A stretch of 64,000 nt of DNA from Pelagomonas calceolata (taxonomy: Eukaryota; Sar; Pelagophyceae; Pelagomonadales; Pelagomonadaceae), in the NCBI GenBank assembly GCA_918797485.1, contig CAKKNE010000002.1, positions 5,732,501 to 5,796,500 on the forward strand, in the 5' to 3' direction. Below the pieces are notes generated by a model. The model was not told where the DNA came from, ran no database searches, and saw only the letters and a list, made by a program, of their open reading frames with translations. Numbering within the stretch: the stretch's first letter is position 1; each line of letters opens with the position of its first letter. The translations under genes and the position numbers were made by a program. Of the stretch, positions 53,561 to 61,498 are shown piece after piece.

Positions 53561-55601
53561 CTACGCCTCGACCTTCTCTTCGGGCGCCTTCTCGAACGCC
53601 CCCTCGTCCAACTGGTCCATCTCGTCGACGTCCTGGAGCATCGCGAACAGCGCGTCGACGTCGATCTTGCCCAGATCCCCCCTACCGCGCGCGCGCACGG
53701 ACAGCCGCCCCGACGACGTCTCCTGCTCTCCCACGACGCACATGAGCGGCACGCGCTGCTGCTCGGCGTTGCGGATCTGCTTGTTCAACCTATCCTTCCC
53801 GGGGTCGACCTCGCACCGTAGACCGCGCCTCTTCGCCTTCGCGGCGACGTCGGCGCAGAAGCCCCGCGCTTCGTCGGTCACCGGTAATAATCGCAATTGA
53901 GTAGGGGCTAACCATAAAGGTAAATCGCCGCCCACGCTCTCGAGCAGGATGGCGAAGAATCTCTCCAATGAACCAAAAATGGCCCGGTGGACCATGATCG
54001 GCCGCTCATCCTTCCCCTCGCTGTTTCGATAGTTCAGGTCGAACCGATCGGGGAGATTGAAGTCGCACTGCACCGTCGAGCACTGCCACTGGCGCCCGAT
54101 CGCGTCTTTTATTTTTAAGTCAATCTTGGGGCCGTAGAAGGCGCCGCCGCCCTCGTCCACACCATATTTCCACTCCTTCCGGATCAAGGCGCCCTCCAGC
54201 GCCTTCGTCGCCTTCTCCCAGATCTCGTCGGAACCGACGGCCTTCTCAGGACGAGTAGACAGCATCAACTCATAATCCGTGAAGCCGAACTTCGTCAGGA
54301 TCTCCTGCGTCAACTCCAGCACGTCCACAATCTCATCTTCCAGCTGGTCCGGCGTGCAAAAAATGTGCGCGTCGTCTTGAGTGAAGCCTCGCACTCTCAT
54401 GAGACCCTGTAACGTGCCTGACCGCTCGTATCTGTAGACCGTACCGAGCTCCGCCCACCTGTAAGGCAGGTCTCTGTAAGAGCGTAGTTGGTCCTTGAAC
54501 ACCAAGCAGTGGAACGGACAGTTCATCGGCTTGAGCTGGTACTGCTCCTTCTCGACCTGTGTGGAAATCAACCAGTGAGCCTCCACGCCATCGAGCCGAC
54601 GCGGTCACGGGGACGCCGTCGCGTCGATGGCGCCGCAATTTGATGTCCACACAGGCAGCGACGTCCATCTGGTCGAACATGCCGTCGGCGTAGAAGTCGA
54701 AGTGGCCGCTCGTCTTCCAGAGCTCGACGTTCGCGATGTGCGGCGTGTAGAGTAACTCATAACCTCCCTTCTCGTGCAGGTCCTTCCACGTCTGTTCCAT
54801 CAGGCCCCGCACGCGCGCGCCTCGGGGATGCCAGAAGCAGAGGCCGCCGCCGGCCTGCTCTTGGATCGAGAACAAATCTAACTTCTTCCCGAGCAACCGA
54901 TGGTCGCGTTTCTTCGCCTCCTCCATCCGACGCTTGTGCTCCTTCAGTTGCCAGGCCTCGGGCCAGGCCGTGCCGTAGATGCGCGTGAGCATCTCTCGGT
55001 TCTCGTCGCCGCGCCAGTAGGCGCCCGCCACGCTTTCTAAGGCTACGGCTTTTGGCGAGATCTTTCCCGTCGACTCGAGGTGCGGCCCGGCGCACAGGTC
55101 CCACCACTCGTCCCCAATCCTGTAGAAGGAGATTTCGGCTTCATCCGGTAAATTGTCCACGACCTCGACCTTAAAGGTCTCGCCCTGATCTAGGAGGAAC
55201 TGTCGCGCTTCTTCTCGCGGCAACACTTCGCGAATGATAGGATAGTCCTTCTTGATGATCTTGTCCATCTCCTTCTTGATCCTCTTCAAGTCTTTATCGG
55301 TGATGGCCTCGCCCGTAGGCTTGTGAAAATCATAATAATAACCATTCTCGATCCAGGGGCCGATCGTGACTTGTACTTCATCCTTAAAGACGTTTTTTAC
55401 TGCCAAAGCCATGACGTGCGACGCCGAGTGTCGTAGTTTGACCATCTCTTCGTCTGCGTTTGTTGGTAATTGTGCGGCTTCGATCTCCTCCTGCGTCGCG
55501 GGCATGTGGCGCGCGACGGTCAGTGGCGCGCGCCGCCTGACGAGGGGCGCGAGCGCGCGCGCGCTGCGCAGGACGCCTGCCAGTAACATGGCCCGTCGCA
55601 T
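53561..55601 (-). CDS. Threonyl-tRNA synthetase, organellar type, two exons, 644 aa
   Basis: Charges tRNA-Thr. Exons are 55601-54663 and 54556-53561. The N-terminus (MRRAMLLAGVLRSARALAPLVRRR) is a likely mitochondrial or plastid targeting sequence, and the TGS domain is absent. The editing domain has HSASHVMA (HxxxH) and CAGPHL. The catalytic core has LKPMNCPFHC, motif 2 RVRGFTQDDAHIF, the Zn ligands, and motif 3 ERPIMVHRAIFGSLERFFAILLE. The anticodon-binding domain ends the protein. The introner falls in the core between FDQMD and VEKEQYQLKPMNCP, so accurate splicing is essential. The start is the first ATG; the open frame upstream uses GTG. Confidence 0.95.
54557..54654 (-). mobile_element. 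Introner element in the ThrRS gene (98 bp; intron 54662-54557)
   Basis: Inverted ends CTGTGTGGAAATCAA and TTTGATGTCCACACAG. The core has CCACGCCATCGAG and GCGTCGATGGCG. On the coding strand the donor is GTCGCTGC and the acceptor is CACACAG before GTCGAGAA. The flanking duplication is conserved only in its first four bases (GTCG), so it is older than the ERD2 and kinase copies. Orientation is reversed relative to the gene. Confidence 0.92.
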
Positions 55602-55998
55602 CGGTGTGGGTGGGCGCCTGGAGCAGCGCCTCTGCTCCCTGCCGGTCCGTCTCGCCCTTTCAGAGCAGCTCACGCAGCGCAGCTGGCTCCCGCGGCAGAA
55701 CCTGTATTAAGCAGCCGTGCGATCGACCACAACGGTGCCAGCGCGCGACTCCTGTCGAGTTGACGCTCGGCGTCTCTGACAGCAAGAGGCAATGAGGTGA
55801 AGGGCTGAATTGGCAAAAGTCCAAGAAGCCGAGTACACGCGTCTTCAAAGCTATCTTCGGTCGCACAAGAGCAAGCAGACCGAAATCTACGCGTGCGGGT
55901 TCAGAGCCCAATTCCAAAAGCAAAGCTCCAAAAGACCGCGAAACACTGCGAACCGCAGCGCGGGCAGCCCGTTTTGAGGAGCACGGCACACATTGGCC
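55602..55998. other. Divergent intergenic region
   Basis: No gene seen between the ThrRS and LMBR1-type genes; none of the recurrent motifs. Confidence 0.4.
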
Positions 55999-57693
55999 AT
56001 GGCAGCCCCGTCCTACGAAGCTTTAGGCATCCTGAACCTCCTCTTTTTACTAATAGGGGTGCTCATCTTGCTAGCTGTCAATACCTATGTCGTCTGGCAG
56101 TGGCGCCACCCGGAGGATCGGAATGAATGGTTCTCCGCCAAACTAATAGTGGTGCTGTCGATGCTCGCCTCCGAACTAGTAATAATAGGATTACCTCTAG
56201 ACGTCACGAACAACCAAGGTTCTAGGGACTGTTCGTGGGAGGGAGGCGACTACGCGAAGTGCGGCGGGCTGGACATGAGAGGCTACTGGGTCGGGGTGAG
56301 CTGGCTGCAGATGGCGTGTGCGCTGTGTTTGCTGCCTGGTTTTTTATTTGCCTATGAAGCTTACGATGACGTCGACCATACCACAGAGTGCGGTTCTCTT
56401 GTTAAAGGAGGTCTCTGTTCGGTATTGGCTATCTTGATAGTCTTCGTGTCCGTGTGTGTGCCCATGTACCTCTCGTCAGAAATGAACGCGGTGCGGCGGC
56501 CCGTCGTCGCCTATACAGGTACCCTTGGCACTGTCCAGACCTACTCAAATACGAACATGAGTAGTTTCGCGGCGATGGGTGATCTGGATGAAGCCGTGAC
56601 TTCTTCATCTTCAGAGTATCTGTTCTACAGCGTCGACTTCCTCGACTACGCGACAAGGTTATTCAGCTGGCTGGGCTGGTTCCTGTTCGTGCTCTGGGGC
56701 GGCATTGGGTTGGTGTCATTACCCGTGGACTACGTGCTAGCGTACATCTACCGGCCGATTCCGTTGGACGCGCGGGAATTAGCGGACCTGAGGTTATCTG
56801 TGCAACGTAGAACAGCGGAACTACTGGATCTAGGGAGGCAATTACAAGGTGAACGAGCAGCATACAAAGAGGGTCCGAAACTAGGATGGTTGGCAAGGAG
56901 GCGCCACGAGGCCGCGGACCAAGTAAGGGTCAACAAGCTGTCCCAGATGGCGATGATCCTCGAAGGTGATGTGGAAGAACTGGAGATCTGCTCCGGGAAT
57001 GCGAAGGACTACGAACCTTTGCTCTACGTCCTTTATTTGTTTATGGGCATCATCGCGGCGATCCACTCGTTATTGTGGTTCTTGCATATAGCTATATACA
57101 TCCTACCGCGGGAGCCGGCGCACCCCTTCTTAAATGATTACTTGAAACAATTCTCGACGTGGTACCCTTTATTTGGCAGTGTGGCGTGTGCGTTCTTCGC
57201 ACTTTATCTACTATGGTGTACAGTACACGGGTGCCTGAAATTTGGCACGAGATGCTTCTGCATCAAACTGCACCCGATGAAGCGCCACGGGACGTATTTG
57301 AATGCCATGCTGTTCAACACGGCACTCGTGGGCTTCTGCGCCCTCCCAGTCGCGGAGTTTTCGGCGCACGCCTTCGCGGACTACGCGGCCTACGCGGACG
57401 CGTCCACCCGCTTTTCAACATTGAGACGGCTCCACTTTTTTAGGTTTTGGTTCGCGCCCCTGAAGAAGACGTCGGGCGACGTCATGACGTTTGCGTTCGT
57501 GGCGCTGTTCTGCGTCAGCGTGCTCTGGTTCTTCTTCCTGCCGCACGACGTGCCCGCGTCGGCCCAGAAGCTGCGCGAGTCCCTCGCGTCGAGCGTGCCC
57601 GCCAAAAAGGAGAGGGAGATTGAAATGAAGCCTATGTTAAAGGCCAAGGACCTCAAGAAGCGGAACGAGACGCGGCGCGCGGGCAAGGTGTAA
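55999..57693 (+). CDS. LMBR1-domain multi-pass membrane protein, 564 aa
   Basis: Member of the LMBR1/LMBD family of lysosomal or plasma-membrane proteins, in which LMBD1 is linked to vitamin B12 export and LIMR to ligand uptake. About nine hydrophobic segments: the first is LNLLFLLIGVLILLAVNTYVVW, and VLYLFMGIIAAIHSLLWFLHIAIYIL is in the core. The cytoplasmic loop after segment five is charged and coiled-coil-like (RRTAELLDLGRQLQGERAAY). SWLGWFLFVLWGGIGLVSLP resembles the family WxxWxLFxxFxGIGLxxLP signature. The C-terminus is Lys-rich. The start is the first ATG (55999); the frame upstream uses TTG. Confidence 0.85.
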   Translation: MAAPSYEALGILNLLFLLIGVLILLAVNTYVVWQWRHPEDRNEWFSAKLIVVLSMLASELVIIGLPLDVTNNQGSRDCSWEGGDYAKCGGLDMRGYWVGVSWLQMACALCLLPGFLFAYEAYDDVDHTTECGSLVKGGLCSVLAILIVFVSVCVPMYLSSEMNAVRRPVVAYTGTLGTVQTYSNTNMSSFAAMGDLDEAVTSSSSEYLFYSVDFLDYATRLFSWLGWFLFVLWGGIGLVSLPVDYVLAYIYRPIPLDARELADLRLSVQRRTAELLDLGRQLQGERAAYKEGPKLGWLARRRHEAADQVRVNKLSQMAMILEGDVEELEICSGNAKDYEPLLYVLYLFMGIIAAIHSLLWFLHIAIYILPREPAHPFLNDYLKQFSTWYPLFGSVACAFFALYLLWCTVHGCLKFGTRCFCIKLHPMKRHGTYLNAMLFNTALVGFCALPVAEFSAHAFADYAAYADASTRFSTLRRLHFFRFWFAPLKKTSGDVMTFAFVALFCVSVLWFFFLPHDVPASAQKLRESLASSVPAKKEREIEMKPMLKAKDLKKRNETRRAGKV

Positions 57694-57718
57694 TTTTGTG
57701 ATATATTTTTGGTGCTTC

Positions 57719-57736
57719 GCGTCGATGGCGTGGAGG
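57719..57736 (+). repeat. Dispersed introner-core-like sequence
   Basis: GCGTCGATGGCGTGGAGG, 26 bp after the LMBR1 stop codon. It is identical to the right part of the ERD2 introner core (through GGAGG) but lacks introner ends. Confidence 0.6.
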
Positions 57737-57936
57737 TCCGCGGAGCCCGGCCCGCCCGTCAGCAGGCGTCGGGGCGTTATGAAAGACGCGGCGGCAGCGC
57801 CCGGCACTTCGCCCGGCGCCAGTCCGGCGCCGACGAATCGCCCGCGGCGACGCGCCGTGTCACTAGTCCTAGCACCGTAGCAGAAATCCAGCTCGTCGAC
57901 GCGTGTATTCCCCCCAGGACACAATAGGTTCGACAA

Positions 57937-58455
57937 TTACTGCGCCGCCGTCACGGTCACGAGCGACTCGAGCGGCGCGTCGTCCGAGTCCTCGTCCTCA
58001 GCAGGAGGAGGCGCCTCGACGGCCGGCCGCTGCGCCGCGGGCTCCTCGACCGGCGCAGAAGCCGCCTTGCGCTTGCCGCTCTCGTGCGCCCGCAGCGCGG
58101 CCAGGAACTCCTCGAGCTGGGGCTTGACGTCGTCGAGCTCGAGCTCGCCGCACGCCGCCAAGATATCTTGCGCCGTGACCGTCTGCTTCTTCTTGTCCTT
58201 GCAGATGTCGTTCGCGCAGGTCGTGAGGTAGACAATAAAAATGCCTGCGGCCTTGGCGAACGCCTGCTTCGCTTCCTTGGTCACTTGGATGTTGTCGGGG
58301 ATCGCGCTCTTGACGATGCGCATGACGCAGGCCGCCGGCGGCTCAAAATCTAAAGGTTTTTCGAGCGTCGCGTCCAGGGCCTGCTGGCGGGCCGCCGCCG
58401 CGACGGCCTCGACGCTCGGGGCCTCGAGCGGTGGTGCGGGCGGGGCCTGCTCCAT
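57937..58455 (-). CDS. POLE3: DNA polymerase epsilon subunit 3 (histone-fold), 172 aa
   Basis: Small histone-fold subunit (POLE3/DPB4, also CHRAC17) of the leading-strand polymerase and of chromatin complexes. The fold occupies residues 40-120: CVMRIVKSAIPDNIQVTKEA, AKAAGIFIVYLTTCANDICK and KKQTVTAQDILAACGELELDD. The long Pro/Glu tail is acidic, as in animal POLE3. The start is the first ATG. The expected partner (POLE4) is not in this window. Confidence 0.9.
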   Translation of the reverse strand: MEQAPPAPPLEAPSVEAVAAAARQQALDATLEKPLDFEPPAACVMRIVKSAIPDNIQVTKEAKQAFAKAAGIFIVYLTTCANDICKDKKKQTVTAQDILAACGELELDDVKPQLEEFLAALRAHESGKRKAASAPVEEPAAQRPAVEAPPPAEDEDSDDAPLESLVTVTAAQ

Positions 58456-58600
58456 CTTTTGGTAGTCTAGGGCCTCGCGGCGCGGTTTTTTTTTGCCTCG
58501 CAGCTTCTGTCTGACGGCAGCGAGCTCTCAACGTGGCTGGCAAGTGATTTCAGCGCCCCGTAGCCTCCTTTTCTAGGCCGCGCTCTCTTGGTACGTAATT

Positions 58601-58624
58601 GCTAGTGTCTTACAGAACGCTAGC
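58601..58624 (-). promoter_or_regulatory. Palindromic upstream motif, copy 10
   Basis: GCTAGTGTCTTAC then AGAACGCTAGC. It lies between POLE3 and the divergent secreted protein, 145 bp and 124 bp from their ATGs. Confidence 0.62.
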
Positions 58625-58748
58625 GCTGCAAAGGCCGCATGCTGCGTACGACGCAAAACGTGGCTCCTGAGGATCACTAATACTACTGAGGAGCCTAATA
58701 GTTGCATTTGTTCCACGCATTTGCACGCGTGCGGCGCCAGAGGCCAAG

Positions 58749-59243
58749 ATGGGCTGGCCAGCAGCACTGTACCGCAGCTGTGCGTTCGCTGCCGCAGCAG
58801 TTCTCCACCTCCACGCCGTCGCCGCATCCGCACCAGCAAGAGTAACACCGCCGCTGCTGCCGCGCCGCATCGTGGACAACCTCGCGTACGCGCCGCTCCG
58901 CGTCGAGTGCCGCGTGCGGCGCGGCCCGCTGCGCAACGCGGTCCTTCGTGGCGTGCTGGTCCTGCAGGAGGACGGCGGGTGCGAGGTCGTGCTCGAGGAC
59001 GGTGCGTCGGTCAACGGCACGTGGACGATGTTGCCGGCCGGGCACGAGATTTTGGATAGGCTCTGGGACGAGGTCCGCTTCGACGCGGTCCTGGCGGACG
59101 GCGTCCCCTACGTGGCCCACGCGCGGCTCTACGCGCGCTGGTCCCATTCCCATGCGCTTACTTCCCACGGCGCGGTCCTGCGCGGGACCCACGGATGGCT
59201 GCGGCCCGTCGTCGCGTCGTTTACGTTGTCGCACGTAACTTGA
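58749..59243 (+). CDS. Small secreted or lumenal protein, 164 aa, unknown
   Basis: The signal peptide is MGWPAALYRSCAFAAAAVLHLHAVAASA. The mature part is a compact beta-rich domain (LRVECRVRRGPLRNAVLRGV, CEVVLEDGASVNGTW, VRFDAVLADGVPYVAHARLY) with an N-glycosylation-type NGT. No family recognised. The start is the first ATG, and a palindromic motif lies 124 bp upstream, which favours a real gene. Confidence 0.6.
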   Translation: MGWPAALYRSCAFAAAAVLHLHAVAASAPARVTPPLLPRRIVDNLAYAPLRVECRVRRGPLRNAVLRGVLVLQEDGGCEVVLEDGASVNGTWTMLPAGHEILDRLWDEVRFDAVLADGVPYVAHARLYARWSHSHALTSHGAVLRGTHGWLRPVVASFTLSHVT

Positions 59244-59517
59244 TTGTATTGTTCGTGTGTGGCCTCCCGGTTGGTGGTGGTGATTACGTTCCGGCGCGGC
59301 GGCTTCGGGGCGCGCGGGTTTGCTGCATCCGGGTTCCGGCATCTGTCCGAACAAGGACGCGTCGGACGGCGTCGGACAGCGTCTTTGCGGCACCGGAAAT
59401 ACCTAACTTAGCACGCATCGTCGCCTCCAGCAGCCTCTGCTAAAAGCGTGTTGCCGGGAGGCTATCAATCAAAGATGCACTAAGCAATGACCAGGCGCAG
59501 CAGCGCGTAGTATAAAA

Positions 59518-59968
59518 ATGAGCGGCGCATCAAAATCCAGCAGCGATGGCAGTCCGCCGGAGCCAAAACCCATGCTGGGTTTGGAAAGCTCGGGCAGGCC
59601 TGAGCTGATCACGGTCGAAGCCGAGCCCGAGATCGTCTCGCCGCGCGTGACGCGCGCGAGCCTGCCGCCCGTGGCCCTTGAGAACGGTGCTTTGGAATGT
59701 CCCGTGCGGCCCCGCGTCCGGTTTCGCGCGCGCGGCGGCAGGAAATTCGGCGCAGCGATGGATATAAATGAGCGCGCGTCGTCGTATTGATAAATCTCAA
59801 CGCACGCAGGCCTGCGGCGGCTGCTTCCCCGACTGGGAGCGATATTATGGGCACGTCATCGCCCCGGACAACCGCGTCTGCGCGTGGGTGCAGATCGACC
59901 TCATCGACGTCGTCCCCAAAAAGAAGGGCGACGGCGAGGGCGACGCTTCCGCGAGCGCCGACAGCTAG
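59518..59968 (+). CDS. Small unknown protein, possibly one gene split by a frameshift
   Basis: Two overlapping frames look coding. Frame 1 (59518-59790, 90 aa) ends with ALECPVRPRVRFRARGG and KFGAAMDINERASSY. Frame 2 (59768-59968, 66 aa) has TQACGGCFPDWERYYGHVIA and CAWVQIDLIDVVPKKKG. No GT-AG intron joins them in frame that I could find. They may be one protein broken by a sequencing error or frameshift, or two tiny overlapping genes. The ATG at 59518 directly follows TATAAAA. No family recognised. Confidence 0.4.
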
Positions 59969-60084
59969 GGCGGGAATTCCTGGGGCGGCCGCACCCCGCG
60001 ACCTCCGGGCGCGCGCGGAGCGCCCTCTGTTTGTACATATATTTAACGACTTATTATTATGAACCTCACCTTACTGCGTCGGTG

Positions 60085-60100
60085 TCGTCGATGGCGTGCG
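60085..60100 (+). repeat. Dispersed introner-core-like sequence
   Basis: TCGTCGATGGCGTGCG between the small split gene and the F-box-like gene, without introner ends. Confidence 0.45.
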
Positions 60101-60257
60101 GATCCGACAGTGGGCTCCTGTGCCTCCCTGTGCCTGTGCCTCTGCATTTTGAGTGCGCGCGCGGCGTGAGGAGAGGACGCCATCTCTCTAACCGACGCAT
60201 CAGTAGTTTAATCTCGCAGCGGCGCATTGATCGAAGCTGCAAAGGCAGCGAGCAATA

Positions 60258-61427
60258 ATGGCCTCCCGCAAAGGCAGCAGTGAAGCGCCATCACTGCCTT
60301 TAGAGCTTGCTGGGCCATTCTACGACACGGCGACGCTGATTAGTATGTCGCAGACGACCAAGGCGTGCGCCGCGTCCAAGATGCTCGCGGCGCAGTGGGC
60401 CGGAGTCTTCTCGCGGCGCTTCCCGTGCCTCGCGGCGCTGCCGGCATTCCAAGCTCCGCTGGCCGACGCGAAGGCCCTCGTCAAGGGGCTGCTCACGGCG
60501 ACGCCACCACCTCCCGAGCCGCCGCGACGTGGCCGGTCGCGCGGGTCGCCGCTCCCGGCGGTCCCGCTCGACGGCGCGGGGCGAGCGCTTCCATTACGAG
60601 AACTCACCATCGTGGCGGTCCAGCTATCGAAACGCGGCGATGCTGCATTATTAGATCGGCCGCTGCTGTTTGGGCATCGACGGGTAGGTGTGGGATGTAT
60701 GGAGGTGGCAAACGAGGACAATGAAGATGGTAGGTTCGGATATAATGGGCCGAATTGGGAGGAAGAGATCCCTCTACAAGCCACCGCGCAAACGGAGACC
60801 CTTGATGAACTACGGAGCATCAAAAAAGCCCTCTCGCTTCCAGATTGTGTTTTCCTCGAGCAAGGAACCGGCGAGGCGACTCCAAACGTCCGCTCTCTGT
60901 GCCAGGACATGTGCCGAGCCGCGGAGGCAACGTTACGCCAGGACGTCTTCGTCGTCGCCGGCAGTGAAGTCTGGAGGATGGGCGACGCATCACACACTTG
61001 CGCGGGCAGCTTGGCGCGTTGTGAGTCAATGCTGCAGTCTAACTTCGACTGGTACATCGATCGAATCACCGAGTTTGGGGGGAACGGCGAACCCACAGAC
61101 CGCGGCCCAATTGTGTTTCTAGGAATACTGTTTAATCGAATGAATCTGGCAATGTCGATGCGGTGGAACCTTGGTGCTTATGGGCATCATGATCGGTTTG
61201 CTCCTGTTGTAGAACCGCTTGATTACTATACCGACTGCTACAGCCTGGGCTGTTATCTAATTGCGCCTTGGCGCCAATTAGTCATAGACAACATCGTCGA
61301 CCGGCACCCTGGGACCAATATCGACTACGACGAGGACCTCGACGAAGACGACGGCCACCCCTACCTCTGCCAGCTCCTCGCGGCGACGCGGCCCGTCCGC
61401 GTCGCGAGGGCCCCGAGGGCCGCCTAG
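60258..61427 (+). CDS. F-box-like protein of unknown function, 389 aa
   Basis: The N-terminal region SLPLELAGPFYDTATLISMSQTTKACAASKM and the following WAGVFSRRFP resemble an F-box or F-box-like repeat, which would recruit substrates to an SCF ligase. The remaining 300 residues show no recognised domain; the Cys/His-containing segment CQDMCRAAEATLRQD and the acidic tail (DYDEDLDEDDGHPY) are notable. The start is the first ATG. Confidence 0.6.
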   Translation: MASRKGSSEAPSLPLELAGPFYDTATLISMSQTTKACAASKMLAAQWAGVFSRRFPCLAALPAFQAPLADAKALVKGLLTATPPPPEPPRRGRSRGSPLPAVPLDGAGRALPLRELTIVAVQLSKRGDAALLDRPLLFGHRRVGVGCMEVANEDNEDGRFGYNGPNWEEEIPLQATAQTETLDELRSIKKALSLPDCVFLEQGTGEATPNVRSLCQDMCRAAEATLRQDVFVVAGSEVWRMGDASHTCAGSLARCESMLQSNFDWYIDRITEFGGNGEPTDRGPIVFLGILFNRMNLAMSMRWNLGAYGHHDRFAPVVEPLDYYTDCYSLGCYLIAPWRQLVIDNIVDRHPGTNIDYDEDLDEDDGHPYLCQLLAATRPVRVARAPRAA

Positions 61428-61498
61428 AGAGGTCCGGCACCGACGAGTAAGTAAGAATGGATAGTGCACTTAAGAACGCGATAGGGGAACCGGCACTA

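Noticed and set aside
54557-54654. Peptides read through introners (for example KSKFYGAFV or HWLISTQV) as real protein segments
   Set aside because: They occur only where a frame runs into the element, and removing the element restores conserved family motifs.
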